A stretch of DNA of 64,000 nucleotides from Lachnospiraceae bacterium 28-4 (GTDB taxonomy: Bacteria; Bacillota; Clostridia; Lachnospirales; Lachnospiraceae). The notes beneath the pieces were generated by a model, which saw only the letters and a program-made list of their open reading frames with translations, searched no databases and had not been told where the DNA came from. The position numbers were made by a program, and so were the translations under genes. The DNA lies in NCBI GenBank assembly GCA_000403275.2, contig KE159599.1:707391-771390 (forward strand), in the 5' to 3' direction. Each line of letters starts with the position of its first letter. Within the stretch, counting starts at the first letter, position 1. Below, in pieces: positions 27,807-36,337 of the stretch.

Positions 27807-28964
27807 TTATCTTTGATTCATACTCATTGCTTCTTCCAGAGTATTGTAAACTGGTATATGTTCGTCGAATAACTCTATGGTTGTCTTAAAATACCGACCG
27901 TCTACATATATATCATAGGTTCCATCTTTGTTATCCACATAACAAATTCCCCCTCCTTTTATCCCTACACTTCCTTCTACCTTCTCCTCTGGTATTGCAT
28001 ATGGTTCAAAAGTTAATACATTTGGCCCTACTGCTATCATACATAATATTCCTGCTGACAAAAGAAAACTTGCCGTTGTTTTCTTGCCGCTTATTTCCTG
28101 ATTTTTAATCATCAAACTAATTCTCTTATGTACCTCTGACGGACTTTCCTTCCGAAAACTGATTTCCCACCGGTTTTCCCGCTTCCTTTTCACCCTGTGC
28201 CGTGCCACCTTAACTAGACAGTCCACGTATTCCAACTGCTCCATTTTCGACAATCCCTTCACTATTCGGAAATCCACATTGATTTCCTGCATATTGGATA
28301 CCAAATCACCTAGCATATATACACACGGATTCCACCAGTAAACGGCTTTAGATGCTTCGCATAATATTTTGACAATCATATCGCCCCGATAATAATGGAG
28401 GATTTCATGTTTCATTATCAAATAGATTTCCTCTGGCTCCAGCTCCAATTCTGGTATTCCTATGTACGGTCTGAAAACGCCAAATATACAAGGTGTTACT
28501 AATTCCTCCGAGGTTACAAGGCAAAATTTCGCTTTTCTTCCCAATTCCTTATTTATCCGTTTTACCGCTTCAGAAAATTCTAAAGCTCTAAGTCTTTTAT
28601 AATTCCTGATCCGTTTTTTAGTTATAATATATGTGTTCATGCGGTATAGTGCGGAAGTCACTGCACCAACTATCCACAAAATCTGTAAAATCATTACGCT
28701 ACTGACAGACACTCTATTCCAATAAAACAATGGTTTCCTTAAAAATCGACAAAATTCTGGATACACGCTGAATATTGGAATATTATTCGCTACTGGGGAA
28801 TCCGCCAGAATAAACAAACGCAATGTCATAGCCAACATGCATCCAAACAAAAGTCTAACATCTAGCCACAAAATTGCGTTGTTATTTCTGAATATTATTT
28901 CCAGCAAGATTACGGCAGCCCCTGTCAGAATCACCATATTCACCAGCTCTGAAAATCTGATCAT
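27807..28964 (-). CDS. BlaR1-like M56 membrane metalloprotease (copy 1)
   Basis: 385 residues. Membrane segments lie in the first ~110 residues, then an M56 zinc-protease domain with HExxH in IMKHEILHYYRGDM. One more membrane span (FLLSAGILCMIAVG) follows, and then a short extracellular tail that ends GICYVDNKDGTYDIYVDG. It has no penicillin-binding sensor domain, unlike classical BlaR1. It follows the blaI gene by 29 bp on the same strand. In the BlaR/BlaI scheme it would cleave the repressor on a cell-wall signal. Paralogue of 30116-31264. Confidence 0.85.
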   Translation of the reverse strand: MIRFSELVNMVILTGAAVILLEIIFRNNNAILWLDVRLLFGCMLAMTLRLFILADSPVANNIPIFSVYPEFCRFLRKPLFYWNRVSVSSVMILQILWIVGAVTSALYRMNTYIITKKRIRNYKRLRALEFSEAVKRINKELGRKAKFCLVTSEELVTPCIFGVFRPYIGIPELELEPEEIYLIMKHEILHYYRGDMIVKILCEASKAVYWWNPCVYMLGDLVSNMQEINVDFRIVKGLSKMEQLEYVDCLVKVARHRVKRKRENRWEISFRKESPSEVHKRISLMIKNQEISGKKTTASFLLSAGILCMIAVGPNVLTFEPYAIPEEKVEGSVGIKGGGICYVDNKDGTYDIYVDGRYFKTTIELFDEHIPVYNTLEEAMSMNQR

Positions 28965-28993
28965 TTCTCGCTGTCCTCTTTTCCTTTGTGAAT

Positions 28994-29425
28994 CTATCTG
29001 CCTTTTTCTTTTGCCTTTATCTTCTCTCTCTGCTCCTGTATCATCTTTTCCAGTTCGTCCAGCTCGTCCATTGCTTCATCACTTTCCTTCGCATCCAGAA
29101 GGGCGGCTACAAAATTAGACGTAGTAATATCCTTACAACGTTTTTTATTAAAACTATTGGATAATCTTTCCATCTCAAATTCCTGCAAACCGAAGGTAGG
29201 CTGGTAGCATCTGCCATATACATTCCCGCTTTTCGCGAAATCAACCACTTCGATCAGCCCCTTTTTCAGCATCCTCTTTAAAGTAGTATGCACAGTAGCC
29301 AGCTTCAGTTCTTCTCCTTCATCCGCCATTTCCGATGCTAGCAACGGTCTGTCCGCGTCCCATAGAGTGTAAAGGATCTCTACTTCGCGTTCTGGTAAAT
29401 CATACTTATTTTTTTTTCTTCCCAT
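28994..29425 (-). CDS. BlaI/MecI/CopY-family transcriptional repressor
   Basis: About 143 residues with the BlaI winged helix (LPEREVEILYTLWDADRPLLASEMAD, LATVHTTLKRMLKKGLIEV) and a C-terminal dimerisation helix. Start at ATG 29425 (MGRKKNKYDL), with GGAG nine bases upstream; the longer frame has no ribosome binding site. It is co-transcribed with the downstream M56 protease that probably inactivates it. A clear extended -10 (TGGTATACT, near 29518) lies upstream. Confidence 0.88.
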   Translation of the reverse strand: MGRKKNKYDLPEREVEILYTLWDADRPLLASEMADEGEELKLATVHTTLKRMLKKGLIEVVDFAKSGNVYGRCYQPTFGLQEFEMERLSNSFNKKRCKDITTSNFVAALLDAKESDEAMDELDELEKMIQEQREKIKAKEKGR

Positions 29426-29520
29426 AATCGTTATCTCCATTTTCATCTTTTGATATTGTGGACTTTGTATTGGCCAAATACAATGATGAATTGTCATATC
29501 CGGCCCATCCGGTTTCTAGT

Positions 29521-29649
29521 ATACCACAAATAATGGTAAAAATACTACTAATTTCTAATTTCTTTTTACCATTTTTGAAAATGAAAATTTCCCTTTTACC
29601 AACTTCCCCATCGTCTCCCCATTTTAGCATATTTACTATTATGTGTAAA
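29521..29649 (-). ncRNA. possible fourth copy of the AGGG-loop leader/small RNA (copy D), upstream of blaI
   Basis: Minus-strand promoter TTTACA (29649-29644), 17-base spacer, TAAAAT (29626-29621). The transcript carries AAAAGGGAAATTTT (29597-29584), identical to the second hairpin of copy B, and then an 11-bp stem AATGGTAAAAA / TTTTTACCATT (29532-29573). Unlike copies A-C, no T run follows, so the stem might instead be an operator or a leader structure in front of blaI. The rest of the 29426-29843 gap shows nothing else. Confidence 0.35.
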
Positions 29650-29843
29650 TCCATCTTCTATAAACTTAACCAAACTTTTAAGAGATACACGATATGTTAT
29701 CATAAATCTTCATCTTTTATGCATGATTTTAACAACAAATTATTTTATAAGTAAAAAGCAACATATAGCTTATAAAATATAATAAGCTATATGCCGCCTT
29801 ATATATCATAGTATAACCAGTATTATTTATCATTTCTTATGTT

Positions 29844-30119
29844 TTACGGCTCTTTAATCGGAACCTTTTCCCATTCACCAATCCAACATTCGTCTGAGTA
29901 ATTAAATAAACGACGATACAATTCTCCGTCTATTATTTTATATCTATATTCAATAATCGGAGAACGAGCTACACCACTTTCCGAAAGTACATCTGTATCC
30001 TCTACTACTTCTACTTCAAGGGCATATGAATTTATATTGCAAGTACCTGCTATCATAAATGGCACTACCAACGCCAATGCTCCAAGTATAATATTTTTTC
30101 TCAGTGCTTTTTTAATCAT
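29844..30119 (-). CDS. small secreted protein linked to the second M56 gene
   Basis: 91 residues with a signal peptide (KNIILGALALVVPFMIAGTCNINSYA) and a mature part of about 55 residues (IIEYRYKIIDGELYRRLFNYSDECWIGEWEKV). Its start overlaps the stop of the M56 gene (ATGA), so the two are translationally coupled. I do not recognise a family. The coupling suggests an extracellular partner or ligand of the membrane protease. Confidence 0.65.
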   Translation of the reverse strand: MIKKALRKNIILGALALVVPFMIAGTCNINSYALEVEVVEDTDVLSESGVARSPIIEYRYKIIDGELYRRLFNYSDECWIGEWEKVPIKEP

Positions 30120-31264
30120 TTCCTAATTACCTCCTCTAAAGTATTATAAACTGGTATACCTTTATCAAATACTTCTATTGTTGTCTTGAAATACTGGCCA
30201 TCTACATATATGTCATAAGTACCATCCTTGTTATCTAAATAACAAATTCCCCCACCTTTTATTCCTACGCTGCCTTCTACTTTCTCCTCTGGTATTGCAT
30301 ACGGTTCAAAGGTTAATATATTTGGTCCAACTACTATCATACATAATATTCCAGCGGATAAAAGAAAGCTAGCCGTTGTTTTCTTTCCATCAATCTCCTG
30401 ATTTTTCAACATTAACCTGATCCGTTTATTTATTTCTGACGGACTCTCTTTCCAAAAACTAATCTCCCATTGTTTTTCGCGTTTCTTTTTCTTCCTGTGC
30501 CGCGCTACCTTTACCAGACAATCCACATACTCTAATTGTTCCATTTCTGGTAATCCCCTTACAATCTGAAAGTCCACGTTAATCTCTTGCATACTAGCAA
30601 TCAACTCTGCCAGCCTATACACAAACCAGTTCCACCAATGAACCACTTTCAAGGCTTCGCACATTATTTTAACGATCATGTCGCCCCGATAATAATGAAG
30701 CATCTCATGTTTCATTACCAGATAGATTTCTTCCGGTGTCAACTCCATTTCTGGCATTCCTATGTATGGCTCGAAAACGCCAAATATGCACGGTGTACTA
30801 AATTCTTGTGATATTACAAGACGAAACTTAGCCTTTTTCCCAAGTTCCTTGTTTATCCGTTCCACTGCTCCAACAAATTTTGAATCTTTCAGTCTCCTAT
30901 AGCTTCTGATTCTTTTTTTCGTTATAATATATCCTTCAATACGGTATATCGCAGAAAAAATCGCTCCTGTTATCCACAAAAATTGGGAAACTATTACGAT
31001 ATTGACATCTATTCCGTTCCAATGAAATAATGATTTCCGTAAGAACCGGCACATTTCCGGATACACCCGAAACACCGGAACATTATTCGCCACCGGCGAA
31101 TCCGCCAGAACGAACAGGCGCAATACCATAGCCATCATGCATCCGAGCAGAAGCCTGGCATCCAGCCACAAAATAGCGTTGTTATGCCTGAATATAATCT
31201 TCAACAAGACCACAGCCGCACCCGTCAGGAAGAACATGTTTGCCAGCTCCGAAAATCTAATCAT
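30116..31264 (-). CDS. BlaR1-like M56 membrane metalloprotease (copy 2)
   Basis: 382 residues, clearly paralogous to the 27807-28964 protein along its full length. HExxH is present in VMKHEMLHYYRGDM, and the same GICYLDNKDGTYDIYVDG tail follows the last membrane span. No intact blaI gene precedes it: the DNA just upstream has only a short open frame with a Lys/Glu-rich end that could be a blaI remnant. It is coupled to the small secreted protein, and a hairpin leader (copy A) lies in front of it. Confidence 0.83.
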   Translation of the reverse strand: MIRFSELANMFFLTGAAVVLLKIIFRHNNAILWLDARLLLGCMMAMVLRLFVLADSPVANNVPVFRVYPEMCRFLRKSLFHWNGIDVNIVIVSQFLWITGAIFSAIYRIEGYIITKKRIRSYRRLKDSKFVGAVERINKELGKKAKFRLVISQEFSTPCIFGVFEPYIGMPEMELTPEEIYLVMKHEMLHYYRGDMIVKIMCEALKVVHWWNWFVYRLAELIASMQEINVDFQIVRGLPEMEQLEYVDCLVKVARHRKKKKREKQWEISFWKESPSEINKRIRLMLKNQEIDGKKTTASFLLSAGILCMIVVGPNILTFEPYAIPEEKVEGSVGIKGGGICYLDNKDGTYDIYVDGQYFKTTIEVFDKGIPVYNTLEEVIRK

Positions 31265-31387
31265 TTCTCACCATCATCCTTTATCTTTCGTTTTCTTCCC
31301 CTCCTCCCCTTTATGCCGTCCGGCCTCTCGACGCATGAAGTAGACTTTTGTTTTTTAGTAAGATTATTCGATCAAATACTCTATAAG

Positions 31388-31510
31388 AAAAAAAATAGTA
31401 GACATCTCCGCCAAAACTTCAACGTCTACTATCTCCCATGTAAAATTCCCCTCTTACATAACCGCTTTATCGGTTAAGACAATACTACCACATTTTTCCA
31501 TTTTTGTAAA
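31388..31510 (-). ncRNA. candidate small RNA or attenuator leader, copy A
   Basis: Minus-strand promoter TTTACA (31510-31505), 17-base spacer, TAGTAT (31487-31482). The predicted ~88-nt transcript has hairpin 1 (AACCG / CGGTT), hairpin 2 (ATGTAA / TTACAT, loop containing GAGGGGAA) and a terminator stem ATAGTAGAC / GTCTACTAT (31395-31432) followed by a run of U. The same plan recurs at 34224-34331 and 38007-38115. It lies 124 bp upstream of the second M56 gene, so it may be an attenuator for that gene or an independent RNA. Confidence 0.55.
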
Positions 31511-31859
31511 TACAATTTTTAGAAATACTCTTTACAAAAATATATTTACTATTCCCTATCATTATTCATTATATAGAAAAAGTTTTCTTCGGCCAAACGA
31601 AAAATACTTTTTTCCTCTTTATTTCTTTCTTTTATTCAACATAATCTCAAATTTCTGCCTCCTGGCAGCACAAACCATCGCCAGGAATCGGGCAGGAACC
31701 TCCAACACCACCGTACATTTATTTTCTTTCGGTTCACTTTAAGGTATCGTTTCTCCTCAATAAACGGAATGATATCTCTTAGGGTTCTCTCTACACTCCT
31801 TCTGCTTTTACAGAAAATATGGCGGATGTATAGGTTTAACCTCTTTTGCATAAAATATT
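31511..31859. other. AT-rich intergenic stretch without a convincing gene
   Basis: A 71-codon minus-strand frame (31851-31636) has one helix-like segment (KSRRSVERTLRDIIPFIEEKRYL) but no ribosome binding site and a basic, Trp-rich end. It may be a decayed regulator. Nothing else is supported here. Confidence 0.25.
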
Positions 31860-31910
31860 TGTGTAGTATTGTGTATTCCCCTTGACTCGTTGTGTATTAT
31901 TGTGTATGAT
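31860..31910 (+). promoter_or_regulatory. hicAB promoter with flanking direct repeats
   Basis: Promoter TTGACT (31882-31887), 17-base spacer, TATGAT (31905-31910). Two 17-bp direct repeats differing at one base, TGTGTAGTATTGTGTAT (31860-31876) and TGTGTATTATTGTGTAT (31891-31907), lie before and over the -10 element. This is a likely operator for autoregulation by HicB. Confidence 0.65.
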
Positions 31911-31931
31911 ATGTTTATAAGGAGGAATACA

Positions 31932-32117
31932 ATGAATCCAAGAAGCACAGCAATCAAAGACCTTAACAATAGTGGCTATCAATTCAAACGGAGCGGTGGC
32001 AACCACGATATTTACTACAATCCGGAAACAAAGTATTCTATTCCTCTAAAACGTGGCCACTTTGATGAAGACGATCTCCGCTACATACGCAAAGAAATCA
32101 GACAGGGCGGGAGGTAA
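31932..32117 (+). CDS. hicA: HicA-family mRNA interferase toxin
   Basis: 61 residues with the double-stranded-RNA-binding-like HicA fold: STAIKDLNNSGYQFKRSGGNHDIYYNP with the catalytic His in GGNHDIYY, then SIPLKRGHFDEDDLRYI. ATG 31932 follows AAGGAGG by six bases; a longer frame from 31869 lies within the promoter. It cleaves mRNA when free of HicB, whose gene follows 33 bp downstream. Confidence 0.88.
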   Translation: MNPRSTAIKDLNNSGYQFKRSGGNHDIYYNPETKYSIPLKRGHFDEDDLRYIRKEIRQGGR

Positions 32118-32150
32118 AGCCTCCTTGCCGCCAGCAAAGGAGGCTGACAT

Positions 32151-32564
32151 ATGAAATATATCTATACTGCAACATTCGTACCAAACGAGAACGAAACCAA
32201 ATACTACTGTAGAGTGCCTGATCTTCCCGGATGCATTACAACCGGCAACAGTATTGATGATGCTATTGAAATGATTACCGATGCCGCCAGTGGATGGCTC
32301 GTTGTGGCAGAGGATGAGGGGAATGAGATCCCGGCCCCCACTCCCCAGCATAAACTTGATATTCCGGAAAATGCCACCTGTTCCATCATCCGCATTGATA
32401 CATTCGCATACCGGGCGGCAACCGACACCAGAGCAGTCCGTAAAAATGTCTCACTCCCTGCATGGATGGCCACCCTGGCAGAAAAGCGCGGGGTAAACTG
32501 CTCCCAGGTTCTCCAGGATGGACTTATGCAGCTGCTTAATGCTGGCCATGCAAGACAGAGCTGA
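32151..32564 (+). CDS. hicB: HicB-family antitoxin
   Basis: 137 residues. The partial RNase-H-like HicB domain (TATFVPNENETKYYCRVPDLPGCITTGNSIDDAIEM) is followed by a C-terminal ribbon-helix-helix-like segment (RKNVSLPAWMATLAEKRGVNCSQVLQDGL) that would bind the operator. It neutralises HicA and probably represses the shared promoter. Confidence 0.9.
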   Translation: MKYIYTATFVPNENETKYYCRVPDLPGCITTGNSIDDAIEMITDAASGWLVVAEDEGNEIPAPTPQHKLDIPENATCSIIRIDTFAYRAATDTRAVRKNVSLPAWMATLAEKRGVNCSQVLQDGLMQLLNAGHARQS

Positions 32565-32627
32565 TTCAGCTAATCCACAGGAGGTCATAACCATGTTAAT
32601 CTGTTCGGGTTATAGCCAAAAAGAAAA

Positions 32628-32692
32628 GGCGTATTTAGATATGATCAGCCCCTTGTCTACTTGGCAAGGGGCTGATCATACCTAAATACGCC
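32628..32692. repeat. 28-bp fold-back hairpin at the broken end of the RhuM gene
   Basis: The arms 32628-32655 and 32665-32692 pair over 28 bp with one mismatch around a 9-base loop. The right arm includes RhuM codons for MAYL, and the left arm is an inverted copy of them, so the repeat looks like a fold-back duplication made when the gene was broken. It could also stop transcription from both sides. Confidence 0.65.
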
Positions 32693-33360
32693 ATAACGAT
32701 TTTATTTAACGCATCTATTTCTTTTTCGTTTAAATAATTCTTTGCAACTTCTACATCAGAACGTTTAATCTCCTTTCCAGCCCACGCTGTTAATCCCATA
32801 TTGTCCTTATCTGCATCTGCCCGCTGATAGATTACTTCTGCCGCTGTGTGCTTATGAGCCGCCCAGTGCATTTTATTTTGTACCTGCTTAAAAAATATAA
32901 TCGAACTTTCTGCTTTTGGGGCATAATCAATACTTGTTGCATATATTTCCAGAACTTTTCTCCAAAATACTTTTTTAGAAGAACGAATATCACGGATACG
33001 AGCTAGCAATTCATCAAAATAGTTTCCGCCTCCAAGATTCTTAAGTCGATCATCATCTAATGCGAACCCTTTTTTCATATATTCCTTCAAAATAGAAGTA
33101 GCCCATATTCTAAACTGTGTTCCTCTCAGGGATTTTACCCGATAACCAACGGAAATAATAACATCTAAATTATAGAAATCCTCCTGATAGGTCTTACCAT
33201 CAGAAGCAGTGTAGGCAAATTTTGCCCAAACTGCTTCTTTTGCCAATTCTCCTTCTTTAAAAATATTTCTTACATGTTTTCCAATTACGCTTTTATCCCG
33301 TTGAAATAATTTGGGCATTTGAGATTGAATTGAACGAACTTCCCAACTGTGTGGCGGCAT
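32635..33360 (-). pseudogene. RhuM-family protein gene truncated at both ends
   Basis: 241 codons with unmistakable RhuM core features: KSVIGKHVRNIFKEGEL, FYNLDVIISVGYRVKS, TQFRIWATSILKEYMKKGFALDD, IYATSIDYAPKAE, KMHWAAHKHTAAEVIYQRADADK, VEVAKNYLNEKEI. The first ~25 residues and the usual C-terminal ~60 residues are missing. The frame runs into the fold-back hairpin after MAYL. RhuM genes are common in mobile islands and their function is unclear. It is probably not functional. Confidence 0.75.
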
Positions 33361-33442
33361 GGGAAATGCTAGTCACAGGAAAAAACTTAAGATAATCATA
33401 TACACGCCAAACACTTTTGGGTAGCAACTGTATATCTTCTAA

Positions 33443-34031
33443 TTATTTTATATCTTTTGCTACAATATCTTCATACTGTATCAGTAATTGAGCTGACCGT
33501 TTTGCAGTTTCATTTATAGCATTTATACAAAATTTGATCCACCGAATATAACCACCACTGTATTGAATAGTTTGAAGCAAGTCGAAGTATTCATTCTTGT
33601 TGTGATACAAATGCTCGGACAGACATATTAGCGGTTTTGCTTCTCCAACGATATTGCACAATATCGTTAGAACAATGATTCGTCCTACAATCCCGTTATA
33701 TTTCTCAAACGGATGTATCATCTCAAACTGATAATGCAATTCCGCAAAGTTCACTTAGAACTGGAGCTGAAATTGTCCTATCTATCGCTTTCTTGTATGC
33801 TATTTTAAGATTATTAATTGATGTAATATCGTTTTTACCACTCCCGCGACTGGCAAGTACATCGTGAAAAGTGAGAGTATCGTAATCAATCATTCGGAAA
33901 TATGTGCATTCTTTTAATAGCATTAATTCGACGAACTCTTCTCTATTTGGGGCATATTTAAAAAGTCCCTTTAAAAATCCAATATTTCGATGAACAAGTT
34001 TCATGACTTCGGCACAAGCATATATCAACAT
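33443..34031 (-). pseudogene. decayed Fic-family gene (frameshift and internal deletion)
   Basis: Two overlapping minus-strand frames make up one Fic protein. The first (34031-33723) has the N-terminal helix with LLKECTYFRMIDYDTLTFHDVL. The second (33754-33443) has ELHYQFEMIHPFEKYNGIVGR and LSEHLYHNKNEYFDLLQTIQ. They are in different frames, the usual ~100 residues between them are missing, and the active-site loop is degenerate (HPFEKYNGIVGR instead of HPFxDGNGRxGR). Confidence 0.7.
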
Positions 34032-34139
34032 TATAGCAAATTGGCGTTTCTATCTTTTGGCCGCCATTTACACCAAAATTGACACCATTTTTCCTGTTTA
34101 CAACCATAATTAGTTCCGGGTAGTTATTGAACTTCGACT

Positions 34140-34221
34140 TGTGGTGCAACCTTGTCCTTAATTGCAGCCTGGCGCGTTACGGACTTTCACCGATTAGATT
34201 GCGCCCATACTAGGCGCACAC
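34140..34221 (-). mobile_element. 5' end of a group II intron (class C-like), truncated
   Basis: From 34221 leftwards the minus strand begins GTGTGCGCC, matching the GUGYG intron start. A strongly intron-like domain I beginning follows: the self-complementary GCGCC...GGGCGC and GGTGAAAGTCCG. No reverse transcriptase frame or 3' end was found, so the inner boundary (given as 34140) is arbitrary. It begins two bases after the T run of the terminator of copy B, the preferred target of group IIC introns. Confidence 0.5.
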
Positions 34222-34223
34222 GC

Positions 34224-34331
34224 AAAAATGGCAGATACCTCAGTATCTGCCATCTCTTATATAAAATTTCCCTTTTACATAACCGTTTTACGGGTCACAC
34301 TAAGAATAACATACTTTTTCATTTTTGTAAA
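34224..34331 (-). ncRNA. candidate small RNA or leader, copy B
   Basis: Minus-strand promoter TTTACA (34331-34326), 17-base spacer, TATTCT (34308-34303). The ~73-nt transcript has hairpin 2 ATGTAAAA / TTTTATAT with loop GGGAAA; its pairing is kept by G-U and A-U substitutions relative to copy A. A terminator stem of 11 bp follows (ATGGCAGATAC / GTATCTGCCAT, 34228-34253) with a U5 run. Its upstream DNA also resembles copy A (TTTACAAAAATG). The segment from it to the AraC gene (34332-34423) shows nothing more. Confidence 0.6.
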
Positions 34332-34423
34332 GGAAATTTTTTCAAATATTCTTTTTTTAAATTATTTTTCTCCGATTCTTTTCTATCGCCGGATCAGATG
34401 CCCGTATTCCTTTTCCGCCGGGC

Positions 34424-35311
34424 CTATTTCACCCACTGCGCCCACTTCATCCTGTACTCTTCCGCCGTCATTCCTTCCCCGTCCTGGAAAAGCCTGCGGA
34501 ACAGGTCGTCATTCCCGATTCCCGATTCGTCTATGATCTCTTTCACCGGCTTTATCGTAAACCGCAGCAATTCCTTGGCCGCGGTAAATCTCCTGTTCAG
34601 AATATAATCCCTTAATGTAATTCCATACGTCGCTTGGAAGCACGCATCCAGTTCATCCTCTTCCATCTCATATTTTCCCGCCAGCGACGCAACCAGGTTC
34701 GTCTGCCTGTATCTTTCGTTTACGCTTTCCCTTATTTCCCTGCATATCTCCTTATACCGGTCCTGGCGGCTGCCCTTCTGCCGCATCACTGACAGAATGC
34801 AGCTATTCAGCAAACGAAGCAAGGTTTCCCCGCTTTGCAGCTCCGCCTCCAGATCTTTTTCTTTCTGGCATTCCATCAGTTCCTTGATATATGCCTTCAT
34901 ATCTTTGATGCTTCCCGGGCGGAACACGCTTTTCTGTTCATTCTGTTCCATAAATAAGCGAAAATATTCCTCCGCCCCGTTCCCGTTAAAATGAACCCAT
35001 ATCAACTCCCACGGTTTTTCCTCGCTGCTTTCATGGGCATAATAATTGGAACAGTTGAGCAGGGCGCAGTCCCCTTCCCCCACTTTATAGCTGCTGCCGC
35101 CCGCAAACACGGTTCCTTCTCCGCTTGTTACGCCAACAAACAAAAAGGAATTCAGGTTTTCCCTCTGTGATTTATGCGGCTGCAGACTCTTCAATCGTCC
35201 GACCTCCTGCACATACAACAGGTTTTTCCTGGCAAATTCACCCGGCGTATGCAATATCCTTACCGAATCCGTAATGCCCTTTGTCGAAAACAATGAATGA
35301 ATATCTCCCAT
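34424..35311 (-). CDS. AraC-family transcriptional regulator (cupin + HTH)
   Basis: About 295 residues. The N-terminal AraC-type cupin (FLFVGVTSGEGTVFAGGSSYKVGEGDCALLN; WELIWVHFNG) is followed by two helix-turn-helix units (NLVASLAGKYEMEEDELDACF; IKEIIDESGIGNDDLFRRLFQ equivalent region). Start at ATG 35311 (MGDIHSLF), with AAGGAG seven bases upstream. It follows rmd by 11 bp on the same strand, so it probably belongs to the gmd-rmd transcript. Confidence 0.85.
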   Translation of the reverse strand: MGDIHSLFSTKGITDSVRILHTPGEFARKNLLYVQEVGRLKSLQPHKSQRENLNSFLFVGVTSGEGTVFAGGSSYKVGEGDCALLNCSNYYAHESSEEKPWELIWVHFNGNGAEEYFRLFMEQNEQKSVFRPGSIKDMKAYIKELMECQKEKDLEAELQSGETLLRLLNSCILSVMRQKGSRQDRYKEICREIRESVNERYRQTNLVASLAGKYEMEEDELDACFQATYGITLRDYILNRRFTAAKELLRFTIKPVKEIIDESGIGNDDLFRRLFQDGEGMTAEEYRMKWAQWVK

Positions 35312-35322
35312 AACTTCTCTCC

Positions 35323-36264
35323 TTATATCGTCCGGCGCCAATAATTTAAGGTTTCCTCAATCGTTTGCTTCAGCGGAATCTTCGGTTTCCATCCCGTCAA
35401 GCTGCTGATTTTTGAAATATCCGCTTCGATGATCGGCACGTCCACCGGGCGGAGCTTATTCTTATCTATCTCGATCTTTATATCATGGCCGGACAAAGCG
35501 ATAACCATATCCAATATCTCCCTGATACTTACGGCTTTCCCTCTTCCTACATTATAAGTTTCCCCCGGCCTTCCGTGTTCAGCCAGAAGCCCGTATGCCT
35601 CCACCACATCCCGGACGTCGGTAAAGTCCCTTCTGGCATCCAGATTGCCCACATACATGACAGGCTCCCGAATTCCCTTTTCGATCTCGGCAACCTGCCG
35701 GCAGAAATCGGAAACTACAAAAATAGATGCCTGGGAAGGGCCAATATGGTTGAACGCCCTTACCATCATCACTTCCATATCATACGCCTGTGCATAAATG
35801 TTCCCAATCATATTCTGGCACGCTTTCGTGGCGGCATAAATATTCCCCGGGCGTATTCTGTTTTCCTCCCGTATGGGTATCTCGCCCTCCTCGATATGCC
35901 CGTACTCTTCCCCGGAACCGATCAGAAGTATCCTTGGCTTATAGTACAGCTCCCGAATCGCATCCATCACATTCACGCTGCCTTTGATATTAATATCGAT
36001 CGTCAGCGAAGGGTTCTTCCATGCCACTCCCACCGAACTTTGGGCCGCCAAATGAAAAATATAGTCCGGCCGCGCTTCAAACAGCAGCGATACGATTTCT
36101 TCCTTATTTAGAATATTCAAATTATATACCCGGTCGCTGTCCCCCCGGAATTCCTCCCGCGGCAGCTTGGTAACAGATACTTCCATTCCCCGTCTTTCAC
36201 GGAGATGCCCGGCCAGATAACCGCCTACAAATCCCGCCGCCCCGATAATCAATGCCTTTTTCAT
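35323..36264 (-). CDS. rmd: GDP-4-dehydro-6-deoxy-D-mannose reductase (GDP-D-rhamnose synthesis)
   Basis: 313-residue short-chain dehydrogenase of the extended type: Rossmann GAAGFVGGYLAGHL, HLAAQSSVGVAWKNP, Ser in IGSGEEYG, catalytic YAATKACQ (YxxxK). The substrate segment AFNHIGPSQ is typical of RMD enzymes, which turn the Gmd product into GDP-D-rhamnose. GDP-fucose or GDP-6-deoxy-talose synthesis is less likely: GDP-fucose synthase has a different motif set. It lies 73 bp after gmd. Confidence 0.82.
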   Translation of the reverse strand: MKKALIIGAAGFVGGYLAGHLRERRGMEVSVTKLPREEFRGDSDRVYNLNILNKEEIVSLLFEARPDYIFHLAAQSSVGVAWKNPSLTIDINIKGSVNVMDAIRELYYKPRILLIGSGEEYGHIEEGEIPIREENRIRPGNIYAATKACQNMIGNIYAQAYDMEVMMVRAFNHIGPSQASIFVVSDFCRQVAEIEKGIREPVMYVGNLDARRDFTDVRDVVEAYGLLAEHGRPGETYNVGRGKAVSIREILDMVIALSGHDIKIEIDKNKLRPVDVPIIEADISKISSLTGWKPKIPLKQTIEETLNYWRRTI

Positions 36265-36337
36265 AGTCGCATACCTTATAAGGCAAACAGAGGGAATTCC
36301 GTTGGAAATTCCCTGTCTGCGCCTTTTCTATAATTGA

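Noticed and set aside
32204-32473. Minus-strand frame opposite hicB
   Set aside because: Antisense shadow; the plus-strand HicB protein has full family motifs.
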